Shown here piece after piece: positions 8,923-16,809 of a stretch of DNA of 64,000 nt (position 1 is its first letter; each line of letters begins with the position of its first letter). The notes beneath the pieces were generated by a model that was given only the letters and a program-made list of their open reading frames with translations, ran no database searches and had not been told where the DNA came from. This DNA is from Microvirga aerilata (GTDB lineage Bacteria; Pseudomonadota; Alphaproteobacteria; Rhizobiales; Beijerinckiaceae): the NCBI RefSeq assembly GCF_016743775.1, contig NZ_JAEQMY010000016.1, positions 51,421 through 115,420 of the forward strand, written 5' to 3'. Both the position numbers and the translations under genes were made by a program.

Positions 8923-8951
8923 TGTTTAGTGGCTTCATGGCATGAAGTCAA
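8923..8951 (-). promoter_or_regulatory. rplM: Promoter of rplM-rpsI
   Basis: TTGACT (-35, 8946-8951) and TAAACA (-10, 8923-8928) are separated by exactly 17 bases on the minus strand, about 80 bases upstream of the rplM start. Confidence 0.6.
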
Positions 8952-9137
8952 CCGCGAAATGAGCACGCCCGGCAGCGCAAAAACCCTTACAAAACTTGGA
9001 CTTCAGCAGCAGAGGTATTTTTATACCACATATACGGTATCAAAACACCACATCTGATTTTGGCTCTGCGGCAAACCCGGTTATGCTCGCCCGCATCCTT
9101 GAACGGGGTTGGCCCGAAGGCTGAGGAAGAGCTCTTG

Positions 9138-9764
9138 ATGTCCGATGACCTGATCTTCTACACGAATCCCATGTCCCGCGGCCGCATCGTCCGCTGGATG
9201 CTGGAAGAAACGGGCTGCGCCTATGAGGCCAAGGTCCTGGGCTATGGGCCGGAGATGAAGGACCCCTCCTATCTCAGCGTCAATCCCATGGGCAAGGTGC
9301 CGGCGATTCTCCACAAAGGAACGACTGTTACCGAGGCATCGGCCATCTGCGCCTATCTGGCCGATGCCTTTCCCGAGGCGAACCTCGCGCCTCCCGCCAA
9401 CGATGCCCGCCGGGGCACCTATTACCGCTGGATGTTCTTCGCGGCAGGCCCCGTCGAGGCAGCCTTGAGCAACAAGGCTTTCGGGTTCGAGGTTCCGCCG
9501 GAACGGCGGGGCACAATCGGCTATGGGTCCATCGAGGATGTGGTCAACGCCCTGGAGCATGCCGTATCCCAATCCGAATACATCGCAGGCGATCGCTTCA
9601 CGGCGGCGGACGTCTATGTCGGCTCCCAGATCGGCTGGGGCATGATGTTCGGGACGCTGGATAAGCGGCCGGCCTTGGAAGCGTATTGGAGCCGGATCGG
9701 CTTCCGCCCGGCGGCCCTTCGGGCGCGGGAGATCGACGACGCACTTCTCCCGCCGAAAACGTGA
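9138..9764 (+). CDS. Glutathione S-transferase family protein
   Basis: 208 aa from the ATG at 9138, which follows an AGGAAGAG site. The N-terminal thioredoxin-like domain (LIFYTNPMSRGRIVRWMLEE, NPMGKVPAILHKG, VTEASAICAYLADAFP) has the cis-proline and the glutathione-binding E-A/S pair. The C-terminal helical domain carries the SEYIAGDRFTAADVYVGSQI hydrophobic-staple motif. GSTs conjugate or reduce electrophiles in the cytosol, and the substrate here is unknown. The 26 in-frame residues upstream lack an RBS and are not part of the fold. Confidence 0.88.
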   Translation: MSDDLIFYTNPMSRGRIVRWMLEETGCAYEAKVLGYGPEMKDPSYLSVNPMGKVPAILHKGTTVTEASAICAYLADAFPEANLAPPANDARRGTYYRWMFFAAGPVEAALSNKAFGFEVPPERRGTIGYGSIEDVVNALEHAVSQSEYIAGDRFTAADVYVGSQIGWGMMFGTLDKRPALEAYWSRIGFRPAALRAREIDDALLPPKT

Positions 9765-9779
9765 GCTAGAGCCTCCGGG

Positions 9780-10217
9780 CTATCGGCGATCCGGGATCGA
9801 ATAGGTTCCGGTCGCATGGCAGACCACATCGGCACTGCCTTCGGACGAGATGGACACCTCCCCCACCGCCAGGCGCTTTCCGAGCTTCAGGAGGCGGCAG
9901 TGGGCGACGAGCGCGCGGGGCTCCGGCTTTCGAAGAAAGTTGAAGTTGAGGCTCGTCGTGACGGCGAGCGCCACGGGACCGATATGGGCCAGGATCGCCG
10001 CGTAAAGAGCTAGGTCGGCCAGCGCCATCATGGCCGGGCCGGAGATGGTGCCGCCGGGGCGCAGGTGGCGCTCGTGATAGTCCATGCGCATCCGGGCCGT
10101 GAGCGGCCCGATCTCATCCACGAAGTAGGTGCGCCCTCCCAAATGGATCTGCGGGAATTCCCGGTCGAGGAAAGCCGTCAGCTCGTCCAGGGTCATGATG
10201 GGATGATGGGATGCCAT
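9780..10217 (-). CDS. PaaI-family hotdog-fold thioesterase
   Basis: About 145 aa, with a hotdog domain showing the PaaI signature: HLRPGGTISGPAMMALADLALYAAILAHIG, TTSLNFNFLRKPEPRALVAHCRLLKLGKRLAVGEVSI. These proteins hydrolyse acyl-CoA thioesters. The start is uncertain: ATGs at 10217 and 10196 both fit and neither has a clear RBS. Upstream in-frame codons to 10277 would overlap the divergent CoA-binding gene, so I do not use them. Confidence 0.82.
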   Translation of the reverse strand: MASHHPIMTLDELTAFLDREFPQIHLGGRTYFVDEIGPLTARMRMDYHERHLRPGGTISGPAMMALADLALYAAILAHIGPVALAVTTSLNFNFLRKPEPRALVAHCRLLKLGKRLAVGEVSISSEGSADVVCHATGTYSIPDRR

Positions 10218-10268
10218 TAATGTGCGATGCTCATTGAACTGCCCTGCCCTATCCCATACGTTCCCGTC

Positions 10269-10793
10269 ATGAGCCACGACAATTACCCGAACGAATATAT
10301 CCGCGGCATCCTCAACAGCGTGAAGACCATCGCGCTCGTGGGAGCCTCGCAGAACCCCGCGCGCCCGAGCTGGATCGTCACGAAGTACCTGCTGGAGCGG
10401 GGCTACGACGTGATCCCGATCAATCCGGGCTTGGCGGGCAGCGAGCTTCTCGGCAAGAAGGTCTACGCTTCCCTGGCGGACGTGCCGGGCCCCATCGACA
10501 TGGTGGAGGTCTTCCGCAACTCGGAAGCCGCGGGCCCCATCACGGACGAGGCTCTCGCCCTCGATCCATTGCCCAAGGTGCTTTGGATGCAGCTTTCCGT
10601 GCGCAATGACGAGGCCGCCGCCAAGGCCGAGGCCAAGGGCTTGAAGGTCGTCATGGACCGCTGCCCGAAGATCGAGTTCGGGCGTCTCTCCGGCGAGATA
10701 TCCTGGCAGGGCGTGAACTCACGCATGCTGAGCTCCAAGAAACCCGTTCTGTCGGGCAAAGGCTTCCAGAAGCTCAGCCTCAACCGGCCTTGA
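10269..10793 (+). CDS. CoA-binding protein (YccU-like)
   Basis: 174 aa from the ATG at 10269. It is a single Rossmann-like CoA-binding domain: ILNSVKTIALVGASQNPARP, VTKYLLERGYDVIPINPG, KVYASLADVPGPIDMVEVFR, VLWMQLSVRNDEAAAKAEAKGL and VVMDRCPKIEFGRL. It resembles the N-terminal domain of succinyl-CoA synthetase alpha and acyl-CoA synthetases but lacks catalytic parts. The role is unknown. The start could also be 10227. It is divergent from the thioesterase gene. Confidence 0.85.
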   Translation: MSHDNYPNEYIRGILNSVKTIALVGASQNPARPSWIVTKYLLERGYDVIPINPGLAGSELLGKKVYASLADVPGPIDMVEVFRNSEAAGPITDEALALDPLPKVLWMQLSVRNDEAAAKAEAKGLKVVMDRCPKIEFGRLSGEISWQGVNSRMLSSKKPVLSGKGFQKLSLNRP

Positions 10794-10822
10794 AACCTCT
10801 CCATCCGGCAGCCTCCCTGAGC

Positions 10823-10923
10823 CCTCATCCTGAGGAGCGTAACGGTCCGCAGGACGAGGGCGCCCCCAGTGCTCTCTGAACCCTCCTTCGACACGCCTGC
10901 TGCGCAGGCTCCTCAGGATGAGG
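10823..10923. repeat. Dispersed-type intergenic inverted repeat
   Basis: CCTCATCCTGAGGAGC (10823-10838) recurs as its exact reverse complement at 10908-10923, with about 69 bases between. This pair of termini is characteristic of short repeats scattered between genes in Hyphomicrobiales, which is established knowledge. Open frames read through it on the minus strand (up to 11106) are artefacts of the repeat. Confidence 0.75.
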
Positions 10924-10955
10924 ATGGAGAAAATAGAGCCACTGCAAACGCCTCC

Positions 10956-10990
10956 TTGACGGAAGAACGATACGTTCTTTAAATAGAACG
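10956..10990 (+). promoter_or_regulatory. Promoter with embedded palindromic operator upstream of the sulfhydrylase gene
   Basis: TTGACG (10956-10961) and TTAAAT (10979-10984) are 17 bases apart. AAGAACG-ATA-CGTTCTT (10963-10979) fills the spacer, and a third half-site AGAACG (10985-10990) pairs with CGTTCT (10973-10978). Three GAACG half-sites over the core promoter imply repression by a dimeric regulator. Confidence 0.6.
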
Positions 10991-11023
10991 CATGTCGTCT
11001 CACACAGGAACAGGCCTCGCCCC

Positions 11024-12307
11024 ATGACTGACCGTCTGCCCGGTTTCAACACGCTCGCCATCCATGCGGGAGCCGCTCCCGACGCGGCGACCGGCGCCCG
11101 CGCCACACCGATCTATCAGACCACGTCCTTCGTCTTCGACGACGTGGATCATGCGGCTTCGCTCTTCGGCCTTCAGGCGTTCGGCAACATCTATTCGCGC
11201 ATCGGCAACCCGACCTGCTCCGTTCTCGAGGAGCGGGTGGCGGCGCTCGAAGGCGGGACGGCCGCTCTTGCTGTCGCGTCCGGCCATGCGGCGGAGTTCC
11301 TCACATTCCACACTCTCCTGCAGCCGGGCGACGAGTTCATCGCGGCCAAGAAGCTCTATGGCGGCTCGATCAACCAGTTCAACCACGCCTACAAGAACTT
11401 CGGCTGGAACGTGGTCTGGGCCGACTCGGACGATCCGTCCTCGTTCGAGGCCGCCATTACCCCGAAGACCAAGGCGATCTTCGTCGAATCCATCGCCAAT
11501 CCGGGCGGCGTGATCGTCGATCTTCAGGCAATCTCGGCTATCGCCAAGAAGCATCGCATCCCGCTCATCGTCGACAACACGATGGCCTCCCCTTACCTGA
11601 TCAAGCCCTTCGAGCACGGCGCCGACATCGTCGTCCACTCGGCCACCAAGTTCCTCGGCGGCCACGGCAACTCGGTTGGCGGCGTCATCGTGGACGGCGG
11701 ATCGTTCAACTTCGCGGGCGACGACCGTTATCCCATGCTCTCCAAGCCGAGGCCTGAATATTCCGGCATGGTGCTGGGCGAGACCTTCGGCAATTTCGGC
11801 TTTGCCATCGCCTGCCGCGTGCTCGGCCTGCGCGACCTTGGCCCCGCCCTGTCGCCTTTCAACGCCTTCCTGATCCTGAACGGCATCGAGACCCTGCCGC
11901 TGCGCATGCAGCGCCATTCGGACAATGCTCTGGCAGTAGCCGAGCACCTTGCGAGCCACAGCAAGATCTCCTGGGTCAGCTATCCGGGACTGCGGTCGGA
12001 CCGCTACCACAACCTTGCCAAGCAGTACTGCCCCAAGGGTGCCGGCGCGGTGTTCACCTTCGGCCTGAAGGGCGGCTACGAGGCGGGCGTGAAGCTGGTG
12101 TCGAACCTGAAGCTGTTCTCGCATCTTGCCAATATCGGCGACACCCGCTCGCTCGTGATCCACCCGGCCTCCACCACCCACCGCCAGCTTTCCGACGAGC
12201 AGAAGACCCAGGCCGGCGCCGGCCCGGAGGTGGTGCGCCTGTCCATCGGTCTCGAGGACAAGGAAGACCTGATCGACGACCTGAACCAGGCCCTGGACGC
12301 GGCATAA
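11024..12307 (+). CDS. metY: O-acetylhomoserine sulfhydrylase / aminocarboxypropyltransferase
   Basis: 427 aa, a Cys/Met-metabolism PLP enzyme of the longer MetY type. It forms homocysteine (or methionine) from O-acetylhomoserine and sulfide (or methanethiol). Visible motifs are TPIYQTTSFVF, YSRIGNPT, the ALAVASGHAAEFLTF loop, IPLIVDNTMASPYLIKPFEHGADIVVHSATKFLGGHG (PLP lysine K209) and the C-terminal HPASTTHRQLS. The start follows a CACACAGGAACAGG leader. It is monocistronic between an upstream operator-bearing promoter and a perfect terminator. MetZ-type activity cannot be fully excluded. Confidence 0.9.
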   Translation: MTDRLPGFNTLAIHAGAAPDAATGARATPIYQTTSFVFDDVDHAASLFGLQAFGNIYSRIGNPTCSVLEERVAALEGGTAALAVASGHAAEFLTFHTLLQPGDEFIAAKKLYGGSINQFNHAYKNFGWNVVWADSDDPSSFEAAITPKTKAIFVESIANPGGVIVDLQAISAIAKKHRIPLIVDNTMASPYLIKPFEHGADIVVHSATKFLGGHGNSVGGVIVDGGSFNFAGDDRYPMLSKPRPEYSGMVLGETFGNFGFAIACRVLGLRDLGPALSPFNAFLILNGIETLPLRMQRHSDNALAVAEHLASHSKISWVSYPGLRSDRYHNLAKQYCPKGAGAVFTFGLKGGYEAGVKLVSNLKLFSHLANIGDTRSLVIHPASTTHRQLSDEQKTQAGAGPEVVRLSIGLEDKEDLIDDLNQALDAA

Positions 12308-12327
12308 GGCGCCCCATCCGGAAAACG

Positions 12328-12354
12328 AAAAGGGCGGCTTCGAGCCGCCCTTTT
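12328..12354. terminator. Bidirectional terminator after metY
   Basis: AAAAGGGCGGCT (12328-12339) pairs with AGCCGCCCTTTT (12343-12354) around TCG. It serves metY on the plus strand and the convergent parA on the minus strand. Confidence 0.85.
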
Positions 12355-12375
12355 TGCTGGAAGAAGTCCGTTGCT

Positions 12376-13050
12376 TCAGGCGGCCCGTGAGGCGCCGGAT
12401 TTCTTGTAGGTGTTGTGGATGGCATTTAGCGAGCGCTCGAGGGCTGTCCAAAGGCGACCCATCTCGTCGGCTCCTTGCGAGTCCGCATCGTATTCCCGCG
12501 CGCCCTCGCCGGTCGAGAGGGAGAGCGTGAGTTCAGGGCGGTGCGTGATCTGGCCAGCCCAGACGGGAACCTGGAGGGCATTCAGCGCGCCGCGGGCGTC
12601 GGCCACCACGGGCGCTTCCGTGTCCCCGCGCTTGGCTGGAGCGGCGTTGATGACGGCCGCATAAGGCTTGCGCAACTCCCGCGCGATCGCCACCGTGTCC
12701 TGAAGCGCCGCGATATCGAACAGGCTTGCGCGGGTGGGAACGATCACCAGCGTCGCGTGCTTGATGGCTTCCGCCACAATGGACGACTTGTTGGGCGGCG
12801 TGTCGATGAGCACCCAATCGTAGCCCTCGCGCTTGGCCTCTTTCAGCGCCTCGCCAAGGTTCCGAACATTGTGCTTGAGGCCTAGATATTCCTGGTTCCG
12901 GATCTTGTGCCAGAGCGACAGGGACCCCTGCGGGTCGTTGTCGATCAGCAAGGTAGGGCGTGAAGGGTTGGCGATATAACTCGCGAGATGAGCAGCGAGC
13001 GTGCTCTTTCCCGAGCCGCCTTTCCGCGAAGCAAAGACCAGCACATTCAT
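12376..13050 (-). CDS. Orphan ParA/MinD-family ATPase
   Basis: 224 aa from the ATG at 13050, with a GAGGAGT site upstream. The deviant Walker A (FASRKGGSGKSTLAAHLA), switch I-like IDNDPQGSLSLW and Walker B (WVLIDTPP) are intact, so it should dimerise with ATP. It is short, lacks the N-terminal helix-turn-helix of plasmid ParA, and has no parB next to it. Such solo ParAs usually position a cargo (chemoreceptor arrays, carboxysomes, plasmids or poles) rather than segregate chromosomes. The cargo is unknown here. Confidence 0.85.
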   Translation of the reverse strand: MNVLVFASRKGGSGKSTLAAHLASYIANPSRPTLLIDNDPQGSLSLWHKIRNQEYLGLKHNVRNLGEALKEAKREGYDWVLIDTPPNKSSIVAEAIKHATLVIVPTRASLFDIAALQDTVAIARELRKPYAAVINAAPAKRGDTEAPVVADARGALNALQVPVWAGQITHRPELTLSLSTGEGAREYDADSQGADEMGRLWTALERSLNAIHNTYKKSGASRAA

Positions 13051-13599
13051 GCCTGACTCCTCATAAGGCTTTTCCTACAGCCCTGCGTTCAAGGGTTAAC
13101 GCCATCTTAATATTGTTCACCTGTAGCAGAGCAAGTACTGATTTCCTAATTCCTGCCCTGATCTCTCTGTGAATATCCTCATGAGCCATCGACCATGGCT
13201 GCTTTCCGATCTTCGAGAAGCCTTCGTCTCGTCCGTTGATTCTCTCGCAAAGCACCCGCCCGCAGCATCGGAGCGAGCGCACAAGGCACTGTATACGTTT
13301 GGTAATCCGGGTTTCCGGCAATCCCATGCCTGAAGATTAAGCCCGGTTCGATGCGCCTTGGAGAACAGGATCGGCCGACGCGAGGCATTTTCAGGGATTT
13401 CGCGCATTTTGCAGTATCGGCCGATGATCGATGATGCCCGTCTGTTTCCGCAGGATCTTGGCCTGAGCTGTCTCGTCCTTGGGACCTCGGCTGGCCTTCC
13501 GACACTTTGATTCCTAAAATCGAAACAAGCTGACAAAGGCGGAACCACGCTTTCGCTTGCTCGTTAAGCTCCTAACTTCACCAGTTTAGGAGCTGACAA
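13051..13599. other. Long intergenic region without a supported gene
   Basis: About 550 bases between divergent parA and the DUF1236 gene. Minus-strand open frames (13061-13327, 13117-13548, 13179-13505) overlap each other, lack RBSs and have no family resemblance. The only clear structure is the SD-sequestering hairpin at its right end. Confidence 0.5.
13567..13594 (+). promoter_or_regulatory. Hairpin that masks the ribosome-binding site of the DUF1236 gene
   Basis: AGCTCCTAA (13567-13575) pairs perfectly with TTAGGAGCT (13586-13594) across a 10-nt loop. The right arm contains the Shine-Dalgarno (TAGGAG) of the ATG at 13600, so folding would block translation initiation. Confidence 0.55.
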
Positions 13600-14007
13600 A
13601 TGTCGAAGAAGATTCTGTTTGCCGGTGCTCTTCTCGTAGCCCTGGCCCCTGTTGGCGCTTTCGCTCAGTCGGGCGGCGCAGCAGCCGGCGCAACGACGGG
13701 TGCCGTCGGCGGCGCCATCGTCGGCGGCCCCATCGGCGCAGCCGTGGGTGGCGTGACGGGTGCTATCGTGGGCGGCCTTGCCGACCAGCAGCAGCCCCGC
13801 TTCCGCCAGTATGTGGTGACCCAGGACGTCCCGTCCTATCGCTACCAGGAAGAGGTTCGCGTCGGTGCGACCCTCCCGGCTTCCGGCGTGCAGTATTATG
13901 AGGTTCCGGCCGAGTACGGCGTCAGCAACTACCGCTACACGGTGGTCAATGACACCCCTGTTCTGGTCGATCCCGGCACCCGCCGCATCGTCCAAGTTGT
14001 TCGCTAA
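13600..14007 (+). CDS. DUF1236 domain-containing secreted protein
   Basis: 135 aa. A cleavable signal peptide (MSKKILFAGALLVALAPVGAFA) precedes a glycine-zipper-like segment (GAVGGAIVGGPIGAAVGGVTGAIVGG). The C-terminal DUF1236 domain (LPASGVQYYEVPAEYGVSNY RYTVVNDTPVLVDPGTRRIVQVV) is common and of unknown function in Hyphomicrobiales envelopes. It is likely periplasmic or membrane-associated. Its RBS lies in a hairpin, and a GC-rich terminator follows. Confidence 0.85.
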   Translation: MSKKILFAGALLVALAPVGAFAQSGGAAAGATTGAVGGAIVGGPIGAAVGGVTGAIVGGLADQQQPRFRQYVVTQDVPSYRYQEEVRVGATLPASGVQYYEVPAEYGVSNYRYTVVNDTPVLVDPGTRRIVQVVR

Positions 14008-14032
14008 TCTCCAGCGGAACAGCTGAAATGGG

Positions 14033-14057
14033 GGGCGGCCCTTGGGCCGCCCTTTTT
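14033..14057. terminator. Terminator between the DUF1236 gene and ctaA
   Basis: GGGCGGCCC (14033-14041) and GGGCCGCCC (14044-14052) form a stem followed by TTTTT on the plus strand. The convergent ctaA gene ends at 14062. Confidence 0.8.
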
Positions 14058-14061
14058 CATG

Positions 14062-15132
14062 TCAGCCGAGGCTCACGCGGGCATGGACAACCGCCATGGC
14101 GAGCACTGCCATGGCAAAGACCTGATGCGCCAGTCCGGCCCAAAGCGGCACCACGAGCAGCAGGGTCACGATGCCGAGAACCATCTGTGCCAGCGTCAGG
14201 CCGGCCATGGCCGTTGCTCGGCGCGCCGTCTTCGAGGCGGCCGCCAGACGGCGGATGCTCCAGGCATGCCACAGGGCGAATGCGACGATGGCATAGGCCA
14301 CGAGACGGTGGTTGAACTGAACCAGGATCACGTTGTCGACGAAGTTCTCGATCCAGGGGTTCATCACGAACAGGGCAGAGGCCGGAGGCACGAGTGCGCC
14401 GTCCATGAGCGGCCACGTGTTGTAGCTGAGGCCCGCCGTCGAGCCCGCAACCAAGCCGCCCAAGGCGATCTGGAACAGGATCAGCCCGACGAGAATCCGG
14501 GGCGCAACGCCTGCCGCTCTCTCCTCGCCGGGCTGCTGGGATCGATCCTTCAAACCGGCCGCCACCCAGACGAGGCAGGCCAGGATGATGCTGGCAACCG
14601 TCAGGTGCAGGGCAAGCTTGATCGGAGCCACGGCCGTCATGCCGGGCTCAAGCCCTGACGCCACCATGATCCAGCCGATGGCGCCCTGCAGTCCGCCAAG
14701 AGCCCCGATGCCGAGAAGGGTCAAGGCGAGTCGGCGCTTGATGGCTCCCCGTGCCCAAAACCATACAAGCGGCAGGAAGAAGACCAAGCCGAGCAAGCGG
14801 CCAAGCTGCCGATGGCCCCACTCCCAGGCATAGATGAATTTGAACTCGGACAAGGTCATGCCCTTGTTCACGAGCTCGTATTGGGAGATCTGGCGATACT
14901 TCTCGAACTCGACGGTCCAGGCCTGTTCAGTCAGCGGCGGGATGGCTCCGGTGACGGGCCTCCACTCGGTGATGGAAAGGCCGGAGCCGGTCAGGCGCGT
15001 GGCTCCGCCCACCGCGACCATCAGGACGACTAGTGCGGCAAGGCAATAGATCCAGGCTCGGACGGCGGACAGGGATTGGGTCCGGGGCATGCGCGCCAGC
15101 GGCATGCCCTCGGTGGAGGCTGCGACAGCCAT
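14062..15132 (-). CDS. ctaA: Heme A synthase (COX15/CtaA family)
   Basis: About 356 aa with eight hydrophobic membrane segments. It oxidises the C8 methyl of heme O to the formyl group of heme A for aa3-type cytochrome oxidase. Diagnostic stretches are GGATRLTGSGLSITEWRPVTG, the EWGHRQLGRLLG heme-ligand histidine, QGAIGWIMVASGL, LALHLTVA and, in the second half, NFVDNVILVQFNHRLVAYAI and GLAHQVFAM. The ATG at 15132 follows GAGAGTGAGC; 15144 is an alternative. No other oxidase gene is adjacent. Confidence 0.93.
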   Translation of the reverse strand: MAVAASTEGMPLARMPRTQSLSAVRAWIYCLAALVVLMVAVGGATRLTGSGLSITEWRPVTGAIPPLTEQAWTVEFEKYRQISQYELVNKGMTLSEFKFIYAWEWGHRQLGRLLGLVFFLPLVWFWARGAIKRRLALTLLGIGALGGLQGAIGWIMVASGLEPGMTAVAPIKLALHLTVASIILACLVWVAAGLKDRSQQPGEERAAGVAPRILVGLILFQIALGGLVAGSTAGLSYNTWPLMDGALVPPASALFVMNPWIENFVDNVILVQFNHRLVAYAIVAFALWHAWSIRRLAAASKTARRATAMAGLTLAQMVLGIVTLLLVVPLWAGLAHQVFAMAVLAMAVVHARVSLG

Positions 15133-15262
15133 GCTCACTCTCATCGTGGATTAGGGCTTGAACCCAGAATACGAGCTGTCACATAAAGGCAATGCCTCTT
15201 GGAGGCAATTCATGCCAGTGACGCACCGCTACGACGAAGCGTCTGACAAAAGGAACTCGGCC

Positions 15263-15472
15263 ATGGGCGTGCGCCTGCGCAAGCTGATCGGAACAGTGGT
15301 GATGCTGGCCTTCATCCTGTTCTATGCGCTGTTCGCCATGGCTGTGGCCGAGGGCAGGATCACTCAGGCACCCAAGCTTGTGCAGACTTTGGCCTACATC
15401 GTCCTCGGGCTCATCTGGGTGGTTCCCCTGATGCCGCTGGTGCGCTGGATGGCAAAGCCCGACAAGCCCTAG
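15263..15472 (+). CDS. DUF2842 small membrane protein
   Basis: 69 aa from the ATG at 15263, which has an AAGGAA site. It has the DUF2842 pattern: MGVRLRKLIGTVVMLAFILF, then YALFAMAVAEGRI, then VQTLAYIVLGLIWVVPLMPLVRWM. Two transmembrane helices are predicted. This family is restricted to Alphaproteobacteria and has unknown function. The longer frame from 15158 would add an implausible polar leader. It overlaps the convergent zinc-ribbon gene by four bases. Confidence 0.75.
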   Translation: MGVRLRKLIGTVVMLAFILFYALFAMAVAEGRITQAPKLVQTLAYIVLGLIWVVPLMPLVRWMAKPDKP

Positions 15473-15663
15473 GCGCCGCCTACCCCTTCGATGATCTTGC
15501 CCGTGCCGCCGCAGTTCGGGCACGACGTCACGCCGATGCGCCCGCTGCCCTTGCACTCCGGGCACAGGTTCTCGCCGGTCCCGGGCGTTCCGGGCTCGGC
15601 TTCATCGCCAGGGTTTAGCTTCGTCCCATTTGAAGCGGCTTGGTCTTTCGGTGTGCTGGTCAT
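15469..15663 (-). CDS. Small zinc-ribbon-like protein with DnaJ-type CxxCxGxG motifs
   Basis: 64 aa. A disordered Pro/Gly/Glu N-terminal half precedes CPECKGSGRI and CPNCGGTGKI. These are two CxxCxGxG units as in the zinc-binding region of DnaJ, enough to bind one zinc ion. There is no J domain. The function is unknown, perhaps a small chaperone-like or redox factor. It converges on DUF2842 with a 4-bp overlap. Confidence 0.7.
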   Translation of the reverse strand: MTSTPKDQAASNGTKLNPGDEAEPGTPGTGENLCPECKGSGRIGVTSCPNCGGTGKIIEGVGGA

Positions 15664-15730
15664 GGCTAAGCTCGCGCTGGATCTCCTGCGATCAACGCAG
15701 CAGCGGAATCTGGGTTGCTTGACTGGCCAA

Positions 15731-15760
15731 AAGAAAAGGCCCGCCTGAAGCGGGCCCTTC
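15731..15760 (-). terminator. Terminator downstream of the small secreted-protein gene
   Basis: GGCCCGC (15738-15744) pairs with GCGGGCC (15750-15756). On the minus strand the stem is followed by a TTTTCTTTT run, suiting the gene ending at 15769. Confidence 0.7.
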
Positions 15761-15768
15761 CGGAAATC

Positions 15769-16140
15769 TTAGCGGCAAACCCTGCGGCTGCGGTGCTCCC
15801 AGCCCCAGCCGGGCACCCATTCCCGGTATCGCTCGGTCTCGCAATGCTCCACGTAGACACGCTCCCGAACCGGACGCTCGTAATAGACCGGCGCCCGCTC
15901 CTCGACGTAAACCGGCGGAGGGGGCGGAGGAGCCCGATAGACCGGAACCGGCGCCGCATAAACAGGAGGAGCAACGGCGGCCCCAACGGCAGCGCCGACG
16001 GCGAGCCCACCCAGGGCGCCGATGGCCACGGCCGCCCCGGGGGAGAGGCGATCTCGCGCTGCGGCCGGTTCGGCGGCAGCCAGGCCGGCGACCAACGCCA
16101 CAGCAGCGGCAGTACCGGAAACAAAACGGAAGACCTTCAT
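15769..16140 (-). CDS. Small secreted Pro/Tyr-rich protein with glycine zipper
   Basis: 123 aa from the ATG at 16140. It has a signal peptide (MKVFRFVSGTAAAVALVAGLAAA), a hydrophobic Gly/Ala stretch (GAAVAIGALGGLAVGAAVGAAVAPP), a Pro/Tyr/Val-rich middle with repeated VY and PPPP, and a C-terminus with two cysteines (HCETERYREWV, RRVCR). No family is recognised with confidence, but the design is like other Hyphomicrobiales envelope proteins with a membrane-inserting zipper. A terminator follows. Confidence 0.65.
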   Translation of the reverse strand: MKVFRFVSGTAAAVALVAGLAAAEPAAARDRLSPGAAVAIGALGGLAVGAAVGAAVAPPVYAAPVPVYRAPPPPPPVYVEERAPVYYERPVRERVYVEHCETERYREWVPGWGWEHRSRRVCR

Positions 16141-16809
16141 GATCAGCACCTACGACCCGAGGGAGGTTACCTGGCTCCCTCTTCCTGCCATCAGATATAC
16201 TGTTCGAAACCTCTCCAGAAGCTGAATGAAATATTGCAAAGCCCCGGTTGGGCTTGAATTTGCAGCGATGGTAATCGAGCCCTTAACGGGCTCGCTACAG
16301 CTCTCCCAAGAGCAACTGTGCCTGGGCGGTCAGTCAGCTACCGTTCGAAGGGGCTCCGCAGCATGGGACGTTGTTCCCAATCCGAGCAATCCCGCTAAGG
16401 ACAAGATCAATGTGAGGCAGCGCATAAATGCCTACTCTGAGAGAGATTATAATAAAACATACAACCTTTGGCGAATTTTTACCAAGAAATCCAGTGCCGG
16501 GCGTCCGAATAAGGGACTGCCCCCTTTTGACGCATTCATCCGGCGCCCAGGTTTCGGCGGACTTTGAAGAAGATCATCCATAGACCTGGAAAGCCGCATC
16601 TTGGTTCAGGTCCCGATCAATCTCCCCGGGACGAACAGATCCTTTAGAATTCCAAGCGGGCTTCCATATACGATCAATCTAATATTACGTTTCATCAATC
16701 CTTGAGATCCGCCCCTTACGAATATTTTGCAAGCTTGGCTGGTCACGCTATATTGCGGCCGCACAAGGGCAGGATCGACGTTCAGCGATTTTGCAAAAAG
16801 GAGACCAAT
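16141..16809. other. Long intergenic region with one strong hairpin, no gene supported
   Basis: About 670 bases between divergent secreted-protein genes, AT-rich toward the right. CGAGCCC (16276-16282) pairs with GGGCTCG (16288-16294) but has no T-tract. A 113-codon frame (16226-16567) has no RBS or family resemblance. The segment could hold a small RNA, but nothing identifiable was seen. Confidence 0.45.

Noticed and set aside
10719..11106. Minus-strand open frames upstream of metY
   Set aside because: They are produced by the inverted intergenic repeat and overlap the metY promoter and start.
11024..12307. SAM-II riboswitch upstream of metY
   Set aside because: I looked for the SAM-II pseudoknot pattern in 10924-11023 and did not find it. 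The short leader and embedded operator point to protein-mediated control.
16226..16567. 113-codon open frame, or a possible structured RNA, in the 16.2-16.8 kb gap
   Set aside because: No RBS, no family resemblance and unusual composition. A 7-bp hairpin is present, but I could not match the region to tmRNA, 6S, SRP or RNase P motifs.
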